Source of the DNA: Entamoeba invadens IP1
Lineage: Eukaryota; Evosea; Mastigamoebida; Endamoebidae
Direction: 5' to 3'
Assembly (NCBI RefSeq): GCF_000330505.1
Contig: NW_004440449.1
Span: 104,225 to 139,244, forward strand
DNA length: 35,020 nucleotides
Of the stretch, positions 10,901-21,400 are shown in pieces. The translations under genes and the position numbers were made by a program. The notes beneath the pieces were generated by a model. That model was not told the origin of the DNA, searched no databases, and saw nothing but the letters and a program-made list of their open reading frames with translations. The stretch's first letter is position 1. Each line of letters opens with the position of its first letter.

Positions 10901-12315
10901 TCACATGGGCAATATGGTTCAGTATAACCCATTGTATTCGTCTTAGAATCGAATTGATTCAAGTGACAAAATATTTTCTTTGAATTTCCATTTCTATATA
11001 AATGGCCGTCTAATAATAAATTGGTTTGTGAAGCGCCAACAATTGGGGTTTTTGAGTAAACCAAATCGAAATTCCAATTATTAGTCACATAATTGTTATC
11101 AGCCAAATTAAAAGTATTTACAAAGAAAAGAGGGAAGTCTCTTATCGTTCGATTTGTAAGTAAGAAATTGCAGTTATTCATATTTGTTGAAGTATCCACA
11201 TGTATAATGGAATCTAAAGTTATATTAACAATTCCTTGAGAGCACACAAATAAAGAACACAAGACAATAGGAAATTCTTCAATAGTATTCGATTTATTAA
11301 TTATAAGTTTGCCATTATTTGAAATATCAATTTTTGTTGCATTGAGGAAGGAGTTGTCTGTTATTGAAAATGTTCCCGATGTTATTTCAATTGAGCTGTA
11401 ACTATACAATTTTGATGAGTCTTTCATGTTAACAACTGAATTTTCTTTAATTAAAATATTTATAACGACAACCATGGTATTGTCTATAATAGAAAACGAT
11501 GTTCTTCCATTTAAAGTAATATTTGATTGTGTTGTTACTTGTGCATTATTTTTAATAACAATTTGTGCCATATCTGTGCTATTAATTGTATCTGTTGTTA
11601 TAGAACCATTTTCATTCACTTGAAGTATCGATTTTTGATTAAGAAAAATTGTTTTTGAACAAGTGATTTGAGCCCTTCCCCAAATAATTATTTTGGAGTC
11701 GTTTTTAAAATTAATGTTTTCTATTAATATCAAAAAAGTGTTGTCTTTCATGACTAATGTGGAATTCTCTATAAAATTGACTGTTTTCATAGAAACGAGT
11801 CTGGCATCGTTAACAATCAAAAAGGAAGAATTTGAATAAAAATATATAATTCCTTGGCTCATAAAATTGGAATTGTTGCTCATAGACAGTTTTGAGTTTT
11901 CTCGAAAGTAAGTTGTACCAGTTGACTCATAAAGAGCCTTTTTATTCAACAACAGCTGTGAAGTACCAAATAAATATATGTATTTGGAACATTTAAAAAT
12001 AGTGGTATCTTCCATTAAACAAACTGAATTTCCTTTTAATTGTAAAGTACCAACGAACACTTGACTTGAAGATGCTATATTTAGTTGACTAAAATCATAT
12101 AATAATATCGAATTTGTAATATTCAAAACGGCCGAATTTGTGAGATATAGAGTCACTTCAGAACCATCTCCAACTGTTAATGTACTTAATGTACAGTTTG
12201 TACTTATTTCGGTGTCGGTTTTTACTTGTGTAGTTAATGAACATATTTGACCATAAACAACACTAAACAACAAAAAATAATATATCAAGTAATGAACACT
12301 GTATATCGGATTCAT
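7918..12315 (-). CDS. Transmembrane receptor-like kinase (TMK) with CXXC-rich ectodomain, intact
   Basis: The 1465-residue protein starts at the ATG at 12315, directly followed by a signal peptide (MNPIYSVHYLIYYFLLFSVVYG). Residues about 60-340 are Asn/Ser-rich with regularly spaced hydrophobic strands (beta-helix-like). Residues about 582-1015 carry CXXC/CXXCXXGYY repeats of the kind seen in Entamoeba TMKs and Giardia VSPs. One membrane span lies at about 1020-1048. A cytosolic MSP/ASH-like domain (about 1096-1186) precedes the kinase. The kinase has the glycine loop GEGSFG (1206-1211), VAIK Lys1226, HRD Asp1321 (HRDIKPDN), DFG Asp1344 and APE 1371-1373. All catalytic residues are present, so activity is likely. 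The HRDIKPDN loop and overall pattern fit the tyrosine-kinase-like (TKL) group with Ser/Thr-type features. It probably senses something at the cell surface or in endosomes; the ligand is unknown. The frame is uninterrupted and no intron is seen. The next locus upstream is a broken paralogue in the same orientation. Confidence 0.93.
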   Translation of the reverse strand: MNPIYSVHYLIYYFLLFSVVYGQICSLTTQVKTDTEISTNCTLSTLTVGDGSEVTLYLTNSAVLNITNSILLYDFSQLNIASSSQVFVGTLQLKGNSVCLMEDTTIFKCSKYIYLFGTSQLLLNKKALYESTGTTYFRENSKLSMSNNSNFMSQGIIYFYSNSSFLIVNDARLVSMKTVNFIENSTLVMKDNTFLILIENINFKNDSKIIIWGRAQITCSKTIFLNQKSILQVNENGSITTDTINSTDMAQIVIKNNAQVTTQSNITLNGRTSFSIIDNTMVVVINILIKENSVVNMKDSSKLYSYSSIEITSGTFSITDNSFLNATKIDISNNGKLIINKSNTIEEFPIVLCSLFVCSQGIVNITLDSIIHVDTSTNMNNCNFLLTNRTIRDFPLFFVNTFNLADNNYVTNNWNFDLVYSKTPIVGASQTNLLLDGHLYRNGNSKKIFCHLNQFDSKTNTMGYTEPYCPCEDKEDWYITPFANITFLKITVDSTKNDKNKNIKKVDDDFTDESTTIGNTQISFYKTDNVIVQITSKLLVEIESNSLTKKVLFISESKLVYGNVKYNAALNTKNGIKIISGVECGNGLYNKSSQQCHILNDCDVSNCKYCPNDRSVCEKCQSTYKLIDGNCIKNENCLFSTSNWCKKCLNGFYMKNGNCEKVTDCNVIKIDGTCQICENNNKKMLNLNGECIESDKTKVETTSNTNIITCKNGYFLSMNTCEKCVDSALCENGRVIKCDTNNEMSINGNCEIPNDTNGRCNKEIINCIVLTNAKCGECDNNFILSQNKCENSRDIHCEVQNSFGCIKCQDTYYYDESTKLCESCDPSCLTCFETATKCLSCPQNMYLSDYKCNTNNDLKMTCDQFASFGSGCVVCKDGYYRVGLDCLKCDIKCGTCLNLNSCLACNSTNYKTNDGECLLQSDIFGCAVNVTQSGCSKCQDGYYIVNTNECRKCDDNCNTCTSTSTKCTSCGILFVLLTNGSCVNYSKIMKCKETTQSKCSKCSFWYVPNEDGMSCKSRAVWWVILVAVLFVIIMFVILIISIIVVTKIILNKIHTHKIEKTTTLFDMNKSNINFVRVQGDLSISSNLIDLNSDIEQIEVNKETRQVLCVGNTNKTATKIQFTLSSNVNKFAIRVDPEVVTLKSGFACEFSVYVNPLCSCKINSTIQLVSKNLKTNEEKYNEIKIVGVTQQTTRIDYDELTEDEKLGEGSFGIVYKGNYRGNVVAIKKMKTVVDNDGSMDEFNKEVNMLDKFRSEYIIHFYGAVFIASKICMVTEFAQFGSLQNLMIHKIGEEVDMKLRVKIMIDAAKGVSYLHENGILHRDIKPDNILIFSLDLNEKVNAKLTDFGSSRNINLLMTNMTFTKGIGTPKYMAPEVLNQEKYKKGADIYSLAVTLYECATWKDIYPKDRFKFAWNIVDFVVSGKRLKKPPYLKDDIYNIVDDMWCQDVYKRIGISGVVTKLECIDTF

Positions 12316-12712
12316 TATGTAGTTTTAAGATTAATACTTTTAAAATGTTAACTTTTTTCAGTTTTTATATGTTTTTAAATGTTTGAAGGGAATTAATAAT
12401 TATTAAAGTTTTAATAAAAAATAAATCCCTTTTTTAATTAATAATTAAAAAATTTAATTGCATGGATTCACTTTACATTTTTAGAATATATGTAATAATA
12501 AAACTTAAAACAAGTCTCTTTTCGTAATTTTGTTTAATTATTTAATAATTTAATTGATTTAATTTTTATATAAAAATAAATATTCAATATTTTTTCGAAA
12601 ATTTTAAAACATGAAATAATAGTTCAATTTTATAAATATTATCAGTGTTTTTCAACTTGTAATATAATAAACCAAAAAACAACTCAATTTTTATCAAATA
12701 AAGTGAAATAAA

Positions 12713-12922
12713 ATGAACTGTTTATTAATTATTTTTTCGTTTTTTACATTAATAAAATTTTCAAAAACACCGAGCAGCAAGAGTTTTTTCTACACACTTT
12801 TTTCACTTTTTTACACAGATAATAAATTTATTGGTTGTCAAAGAATAAGTGGTTGTCATGAAAATAATGTTATTAAAAACAAAAAAAATGTTTTTTTTTC
12901 AAAAAATTTTTTAATGAATTGA
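12713..12922 (+). CDS. Short hypothetical frame with signal-peptide-like start
   Basis: The frame encodes 69 residues from a true ATG. The first 15 or so residues (MNCLLIIFSFFTLIK) look like a signal peptide. A polar stretch with two Cys residues (FIGCQRISGCHENN) and a Lys/Asn-rich tail follow. I recognise no family. It could be the 5' remnant of a secreted or membrane protein gene, or chance in A+T-rich DNA, since poly-T tracts readily encode Phe-rich pseudo-signals. The ATG also sits inside AATGAACT, a string matching the Entamoeba GAAC promoter element as I know it, so this may instead be a regulatory sequence. Confidence 0.22.
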   Translation: MNCLLIIFSFFTLIKFSKTPSSKSFFYTLFSLFYTDNKFIGCQRISGCHENNVIKNKKNVFFSKNFLMN

Positions 12923-13479
12923 GTAAGTCGATTATCAAATGAAATAATAAATATTAACTAATTTGTTTTATAATATTATATAAGGCATTAAACAAATAAT
13001 AATAATGTTAACCTTTTAAACTTATAACAATAATAAAAATTACTTATTTGAAAAAGACTTATTAAATGATATATACTTGTGTTTTTTTTGGTGAACCCAA
13101 CAACAGTAAAAGATATAGACAATGAAAACAATAATCAAAACAAACGTTTAGTTAAATTAAACACAATAACAGTTTTCATAATAAATGTCATATTCGTAAT
13201 ATAACGATATATTACACGTTGTTTATCAATGAATGCCTTATGATTAATTTTTTCGTTTTCGTTTAAAATTATTCAAACTTTATAATCGTAATTATTGCTT
13301 GTTGATTTACACATCCTCAACTTATTCATAATAAATTGCACATCCCGACATCAGTTTATTTATATGACGACAAAGTACAGTCAGTTTTGTTTTTGAAGAT
13401 GAGTAAAGTCTTTTTGTGTTTTTTCTGTTTTTTAATAAAAATACACATTATTAAATTTTTATTTTTTTGACAACCACTT

Positions 13480-14110
13480 TCTGAAAATTCAATCCAAACC
13501 AATATGGCTTTCCCGTAAATTTACTTGTTAAACAGTTAACAATTTATAATTATTAAAAATAAATATATGAAAATACTTTTTTATACTCTTAACAACTACT
13601 TTTTCTTGCATCTGTAATCTTTTTTAATTTTTTTAATCGTTTATTAAAAGATATACTCAACAGTCAAATCGATTACCTTTCAAGCAACACAGTAAATACA
13701 CAAGCTAGAACACTTTTTAATACACCATTTTAAACGTTTCTTAACAAAGACCAATACGGCTTTATTCCACACCCCCTCATGTTGGATTTCTCATTCGTTC
13801 AGAAAATCCTTTCACTGCCAAACTGAAAAAATCGCTTTGGATTTACTCACCAACCGAACGTGATTGCATCCATATTCAGCGGTTTTTCAAGTGCCTGTCG
13901 ATCAATCGATAAATGACTCGTTCCAATAAAACCTCTCAAGAGTGGGAGGGTGTGATAATTTAGTTTTCATGAGAGCAGGCATTTTTAGCCAATCAAACCT
14001 TAATTACTACTCGATAAAAAAACTTTATTTTTAGTTTTTGTCTGAAAACGCCAGCTCTTGAGAGAACACTCTCTTTAGAAGTACCGCTTTTGGAAGGTTT
14101 TATGAAGTTT
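13480..14110 (+). pseudogene. Coding-like island, probably a decayed gene
   Basis: Base composition is clearly less A+T-rich than on either side. Protein-like text appears in shifting frames: QYGFIPHPLMLDFSFVQKIL from 13752, then in the next frame SLWIYSPTERDCIHIQRFF from 13832, ending at a stop at 13910-13912. The phrase CCAATAYGGCTTT occurs twice (about 13500 and 13751), each time reading QYGF, which suggests an internal repeat. Stops and frameshifts exclude a working gene. I do not recognise the family and cannot say whether it came from a host gene or a transposon. Confidence 0.3.
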
Positions 14111-17100
14111 GTGTTATTGGCTTTCGTTCCAAAAAAATCTCAATTGTTGTTTGTATTTTTGTTTTAAATATTTTTCCAATAAATTTAAAAAAATAATTTT
14201 AACCCTTTCGAAATAATCAATATCATGAATTTTTTATTTAATATTTAGTTTTGTATTTTTAAATATAACTCAAAACCGTTTTAACATATTTTTGTTTTTT
14301 TGTTTTAAATAAAAGTGATTTCAATTAAATAAACAAATTAATAAGACATTGCATATTTTGATATTGATGAAATTATTTAGAATTTAACTTAGACATAGTA
14401 AATTATCAAGTTATAGATTAATACATAATATTTTATCTTTATTTTTTATTATATAATAAATGCTTACTCGTTTTTATATACAACAACTATAATAACATAT
14501 GTCATACATTAAAAAAGAATGTGATATGGTTATCTGATTTAATAACAAATGAATTTCAACTAAATTTTAAAATATGTTTTTAATGATTGCTTATTTATAT
14601 ATTATTTTTGTAAATATAAAATTAGACTAATGTTCATTTGTAAAATAATTTAACCCCCTTAAGTTATAAAAATATCAATTCAACAAATTTTCGATTCTTT
14701 GAACCGCTTGGTTGATTGTAATTCTTTTTTCCATTTGTGGAGACCAACAGTCTGATATTATATCATATTGTTCATTGCTCATCATCTCAAGTTTTTTAAG
14801 ACGATTACCACCCATGACAAATTCCGCGATTTTCCATGGATATTTAAACTGATCTTTTAAATAGGGCTCCTTCCATGAAATGACTTCAAATATAGTGATT
14901 CCAAAAGAATACACGTCAGCAGATTTTTTATACTTCTGTTGTTTCAAAATCTCGGGAGCCATGTATACTGGTGTTCCAATTCCTTTTGTAAATGTCATGT
15001 TAGTTTGAAGCATATTTACATTTCGACTACTTCCGAAATCAGTTAATTTAGCATTCACTTTTTCTGTGATATCCAAAGACATTACAAGCAAATTGTCCGG
15101 TTTTATGTCTCTGTGTAATATTCCATTTTCATGTAAATATGAAACACCTTTTGCACCATCAAGTAAGAATTTCAACTTTAACTTCATATCAATTTCGTCA
15201 CTTTTTTTGTGTTTTATCAAATCTTGGAGTGATCCATATAAAGCCAATTCGGTGACCATAGATATCTTTTTTCGGAATAAAGACTGCGCCATAAAAGTGG
15301 ATGATGTATTCACTTCGATATTTGTCAAGCATCTAAACTTCTTTTGTAAATTCATCAAGTCCGCTTTCATTGCTATCAAACTGTTTCATCTTTTTTATAG
15401 CAACTACATTTCCTCTGTATTTTCCTTTATAGACAATTCCAAAGGAACCTTCACCAAGTTTCTCATCTTCTTCAAGTTCTCTATAATTCAATTTAGTTGT
15501 TTGTTCAGTCTCTAATTCTATGTGTATTTTTGTGTTTTCCATAATTCCTGTTGTAAGATTTAATGAAGTAATCATCACATCTTCCTTGGTAGAACAAGTA
15601 CACAACGGCTTGATAAATATTTCAAACTCGCAAGCATATCCAGGCTTGAGAGACACGAGTGAAGGTACTGTTTGTATTTCATAAAAATCACACCCTTCCA
15701 TCACACTAAATTGTACCTTCAAGTTGTTTTTGGAATCGTTTCCAATGCAAATCAAATCCCTTGTTTCTTTATCAACTTTGAGTGGATCATTGTTATCAAG
15801 ATCAAAAGCCAATTTTTTCTTGTTTGATACGAGATTTGAACTTATTTTCATCATTTCAATGTTAGACCGACTCATCTTGAAGTTGCAAATATTTTGCTCT
15901 TTTTTCTTTTGTTTTTGATTTTGCAACCAAAGAATTACAACTATTATTATCACAACAATTAAAATGATAACTACTAATGTGACTGAAATCGGTAGTCCAA
16001 CGACTAAACCATAATTAGTCACTTTGTTACAGTTATCACCTATGTCACTTGGTTTGTGATACCCTTCACATTCAATACATTTCGAGTTGTTAGCAGATTT
16101 ACAATAATCAATTTCCTTGAAATACAAACACTTTGAATTGAATAAAACATAATCCTTTTCTACACACACTTTGCAACTTAGTGCGTTGTCACACGAAATG
16201 CAGTTTTCTGAACAATTCTTGCATTGGTAATTCTCTAAGTAATAACCAGAATTACACTTTACGCATCCAATTGGCGTTTTTGTATCACAATTAGTCAAAT
16301 TGTCGTATGATACACACAATTTATTTTCTCTACCAGAGAGTTTGTAGTATTCCTCTTTGCATGTTAAACATGAATCACCCTCTACACATGTACCACATGA
16401 TTCATCACAAGAAATACAATCAGTTTTTTGTTTGTAATAGTGGTCTTTGCAAATAGCACATCCACCACCTGTTGGAAGTGTTAAGTCACATTTTGTAAAC
16501 AGGTCGCCAAGTGGTTCACATGTAAAAGTAGAGGAAAGGTAATACCCAGGTTGGCATGAAGTACAGTAAGTTGTGTTGTAACATTCTTTGCAATTTGTCG
16601 AACAAAGAAGACACTCACCATCACAGTTGTTATAGTAATACCCTTTGTTGCATCTTTCACACCCTTTATTGTTTCTTATGAAACATGATACCTCTGCACC
16701 TTTCAAGTCTTGTTTGATGTTAGTTGAATTGGTTTCTTGTTCATTTTCATCAAATTGTTCAGAACAATTCCCATTCTTCAATTTGAACGAGTCCAAACAC
16801 TCAATACACTTCGATTTAGATATAATCGAATATTTACAGTCTTCTATTTGCGCCAAAGAAAGTGGCAAACAGAAGTGATAGTTCCCTTCTTTGTTAATTG
16901 AGTCAATTGAATAGAAATTTTCAGTGCACTGTAAACAACGCAGACCATCACTATTGACACAACTCACTTCACTCTTTTCAACACAAAATCCATTTGTTTG
17001 TATCACATAATTCTCTGTACACTTTTTACATTTGCCACCCTCACAATATTTACAATTTGGAACAGAACAAGTTACACACTTACCATCGTGCATTTCCATA

Positions 17101-17889
17101 TTATCATCAACACATTTTGAACAGAAGTCGTTTGAATATTTTGAACAAGAAATGTCGTTGACACACTTCTTGTTTTCCACGTCATATGTATGTTGTTCTT
17201 TGCATGCGATGATTTCAATGACATTGTTGTAATTAACACATACAGAAGCGTTTTTATTGCACATGTTGCATTGGTTGTTATATCCAAGATAATTGTCATT
17301 GACACATTTATAGACAACATCGTTTCTGATTGTATTACCACTTGCTACCTTCTGACAAGTCGCTCCATTGAGTAAATAATTGTCATCACAGTGAATACAC
17401 TCACTTTGGGTTTTGTAATTTCTTTGATATTTGCAATTTGAGGCTTTGGTCTTGCAATCCGAGTTGACTGATATCTGGTGTGCACAGTCACATGATACCT
17501 TTGATACTGTTGATGGGTGTTACAGTTGTTTGTTGCAACACATTTGTATTCAGAAAGGTAATACGACCCATCACATCGCAAACACTGCTGATCGGTCAAT
17601 CCTGTCAAACAGCCAATAGCATTGCTGTCGCACTTTTGTGTTGTTTTGTTGTATATTTGGGAAGATGTGCAGCTCACACACGTTTTTGTTTGAGAAGCCA
17701 AGACATACGGAGAATAGCACAACAAACACACAGGAACACCAACAGATTGCGTTGAACATGTTTGGCAATTGGGCAGATCATTGCAACACTGTCCACATGA
17801 TGTTTCAGTGTTTTTGTAACTGCCAGAAGGACAACTCACACACTTCTGACTGGATAAGTAATACGGGTCGTTACATGTCAAACACTCTT

Positions 17890-19135
17890 TTATTCTTGAA
17901 TTGCACGTTTTGCAATTTGTATCAATCGTGCTGCAAGGCACACACATTCCAGAGTCGTTGGGATAATACCCATTTTCACAATCAACACATTTTCGCGTGT
18001 AGTCTGATTTGCATGTTTTGCAGTTGCTGTCAAATGTTTTGCAAGTGACACACACTTTACTCTTTGTATTTTCAAACACGTAATTAGTCATACAGGCAGT
18101 GCAGATACCACTGGTTTGATCACAATTGCCATTGCATGTTGTACTGCACAATTTGCATTTCTTAGTTGATTCATCGGGGTACATCCCACTTGTCTTGCAT
18201 GTCACACACTGTCGTTGGTATGACGAATCACACGTCAGACAATTTGCATCATATGTTGAGCATTTGTCACACACCAAACTGTTTGTTGTGGAAAACACGT
18301 AATTTGACAGACACCCTGTACAAAATCCAGTTGAACCACTACATTGACTACCACACGTCGAGTCACAACTCTGACACATTTATAGCCTTCTGTGGATTTT
18401 GGGTATTTACCATTCGAACACAACTCACACTTTCTGGTGAAGTCAGTTGCACATTTCGAGCAGTATGAATCAAATTCAAAACACTTCACACAGACTTTCG
18501 ATATTGGAGAAGTCACTGTGTAATTCAACAAACACTGCGAGCAATATCCACTTGTCGAGTCACATGTATTTGCTTTACAAGTTGAGTCACACACCACACA
18601 CCTTCCATTGAACAAATAAAACCCACTGTTCTCACAACACGCGATACACTTTCTTTCTCCATTTGAGGCACATGCAACACAGTTGACATCGAATGTAGAA
18701 CAGTCAATACATGTTAATCCTTTTGGATCATTGAAAACTTTTCCAGAAACACAATTTGTGCAAATTCCATTTGTTGTGTCACAACTCCCACCACATGAAG
18801 CATCACAGCTTTTACATTTTCCATTTGAAACATCGGGATACATTATTGATTTGCATGTGGTGCAATTTCTGGAACTTGACAAACTGCAAGACGCACAATT
18901 TGTGTCAAATGAAGTACAACTCAAACATCCAATTTGTTTTGGTTCATAAAAGACGTAATTGGATTTACATCGTGTGCAAATACCATCTGTTCCACATGTT
19001 GAACACGTTGAGTCACACAACGCACACACTCCATTCGATAAATACGAAACTCCACTTTGACACAAAAGACACTTTCTTTCAGTTCTCGAACAACTTAGAC
19101 AATTCGAATCAAAAGAAGAACAGCTTTGACACTGT
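17890..19135 (-). repeat. Tandem ~68-residue Cys-rich repeat within the broken kinase gene
   Basis: About six copies of a unit of about 205 bases lie end to end. Each unit follows a plan of FD.NC..C, then (K/R)C..C, a Y or YP.. segment, C..CD(S/A)(T/S)C, G.C..C, NYVF-like, and C..C. The array starts just inside the coding part beyond the N gap and ends near 17890, where irregular CXXC units take over. Copies have diverged but keep Cys spacing. One copy carries the dinucleotide shift at 18374-18377. Repeats of this kind readily collapse during assembly, which may explain the adjacent gap. Confidence 0.7.
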
Positions 19136-19211
19136 TTTGGGTTTGATGGGTTGATTGTGTACTAATCATTGACACAAGTCATGCAATTACCTGTTGTGGT
19201 GAACACCCATC

Positions 19212-19311
19212 NNNNNNNNNNNNNNNNNNNNNNNNNNNNNNNNNNNNNNNNNNNNNNNNNNNNNNNNNNNNNNNNNNNNNNNNNNNNNNNNNNNNNNNNN
19301 NNNNNNNNNNN
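19212..19311. other. Assembly gap of 100 N
   Basis: Exactly 100 undetermined bases lie inside the Cys-rich coding region of the broken kinase gene. The round number suggests a placeholder rather than a measured length. Coding sequence on both sides is of the same type, so the missing DNA is probably more CXXC repeat. The apparent frame agreement across the gap carries no weight. Confidence 0.95.
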
Positions 19312-20779
19312 TGGGGTACACGAAGAACACTTTTTATTTATTGGATAATACCCATTATTACATTTGGTACAACCCAATAATACGTTACAATATGTCGAAG
19401 CACAATTAATGTCACATACAATACATAAAGACCCGACTAAATATGTTCCAGTTTTACAAGAAAGACAAGTTGATGAAGACCCGGAACATGTGGCACAATT
19501 TGATCCACATGAGATACATATCCCATCGACTAAATAATAACCATCTTGACACATATCACATAATGTTGTGTTGGATATACAATGCCCAGACACACAATTA
19601 CTACAACTTAGACATTGGTTGTTCCATAAATATCGCTCTCCTTGTACACACGATAAACAATTTGTCGAATTTATTGAACATGTTTGACATGATGATGAAC
19701 AAGAAAGACATTCGTATGAAAAAACGTAATATCCATCAACACAACCAAAACACTGTGTGGTAAAAGGACCAGAACATGTGGTGCAAATACTCGGACATTT
19801 GTGACATTCATAGCCGAATGCATAATACCCATCATAACATTCATAACACAAATCATAACCACAAAATTGACAATTTTCCACCAAACACTTTTCACAGTAA
19901 CTCGCATCAACTACATAATACCCGGGATTGCAACCCCAACAAAACTCATTGGTTTCACAAAAAAAGACAATTGTTTCCACATGGTTGACATGTGTTATTG
20001 TATTTTCCATGATAAGTGTCAAGATAAAACCCTTCACCACACCAAGTACAATTTGTTCGTTCCGGGCCATTACACCCACCACACTCTGAATGACATTCAT
20101 AACATACATTATTTGAAAGATAAAATTCGGTATGACAACTGATGCAATTTGTACTTGTTCCAACACATCCATAACAATTACTGTTACATTCAAGACAATT
20201 TCCATTTGACAAATAATACCCAGTATTACACGACAAACAATTATATGCAGTTGTCCCATTACATTTATAACAAGTTGAGTCACAAGGCTGACAATATCCA
20301 TTTGTCAAATAAAAATACGTTTTACATGTTAAACAATTGTTTTCACTTACTCCATTACAAGTACTGCAATTCGGACTGCATTTTAAACAAGATCCACTTG
20401 AATAGTAATAATAAGGTGGACAAGATAAACAATTATTTGTATTAATTCCATTACATGTTCTACAAGAAGAGTCGCATTTGAGGCAATACCCATTTGACAA
20501 GTAATAATATGGTCGACGAGTCAAACAATTGTTGGAATTCATCCCATCACATGTGTAGCAAGAACCATCACATTTTAAACATTCCGAACCTGATAAGAAA
20601 TATGAATAGTAACATGATGTACAAGTTGTTGCATCCATACAAGTAGCACACTCGGCTGGACATTTGAGACATGTATCAATCCCAGCACTATAAAACCCAT
20701 TTTCGCAGGCATAACAAGACATACTTGAACCATAACAGCCAGAACAACCGCCATAACAATTGACACACTTTGAATCTTC

Positions 20780-21400
20780 AAACAAAAAATATCCTTCTTT
20801 GCAATCATAGCATCCAGAACTTAACCCATTAAAACAATTACCACATGAATACGAACAGGAACTACATTTTGATGTATTTTCCAGATAATATCCATTTGTA
20901 CAAGTGTAACATCCCGTGCTTGACGAATTGAAACAAGTTGCACAATTAGATGAACAACTATTACACTTCGAAACATCTGTTAAATAAAACCCATTACGAC
21001 ATGTATAACATCCTGTGCTTGATGAATTAAAACAAGTTGCACATGAATATGCACAAGAAGAACAAGAAGTTCCAGACAAATAATAATAAGTTCTACATGT
21101 GTAACACGTGTATGATAGAGTGTTATAACACGTTGCACAAGTATAATGACAACTATTACACGTATTCGTAGCAGACAAGTAATAATTAATTTTGCATGTA
21201 TAGCAATTTGTATTCGTTGAACCAAAACATGTTGCACACCCAGATGCACACCCAGAACATTTCGAAATTTGAGTTAAAAAATAACCATCTTTACAGGAAT
21301 TACACCCAGTGGACGAAGAATTAAAACATGTTGCACAATATAAATGACATTTAGAACACGAACCAGAGTTTACATAATACCCTTCATTACACGTAGTACA
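20780..21400 (-). repeat. Tandem ~33-residue CXXC repeat within the broken kinase gene
   Basis: Units of 33-34 residues (about 100 bases) follow one another with the pattern CSSC..SCATCFNSSSTGCYTC, then NG(F/Y)YL and a short linker. Neighbouring copies around 20920 and 21020 are nearly identical at the DNA level, which points to recent duplication or gene conversion. The period differs from the ~68-residue array further along the same gene. Confidence 0.7.

Larger units (their letters stand above)
12316..14674. other. Intergenic region between the two kinase loci
   Basis: This region contains the 5' flank of the intact kinase gene and the 3' flank of the broken one. No clear TATA/initiator pair could be assigned to the kinase start at 12315. 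A short possible secreted-protein frame (12713-12922) and a coding-like island (about 13480-14110) are listed separately. CTCTCAAGAG at 13933-13942 and CTCTTGAGAG at 14055-14064 form a short inverted repeat inside the island. The rest is plain A+T-rich sequence. Confidence 0.5.

Noticed and set aside
8207..11623. Several open frames on the + strand across the kinase gene
   Set aside because: They are antisense shadows of a strongly supported coding frame.
17072..20301. Numerous short frames on both strands, including the first part of the 19162-20301 frame
   Set aside because: They are alternative frames of the Cys-rich repeats; only the frame carrying regular CXXC spacing was accepted at each point.
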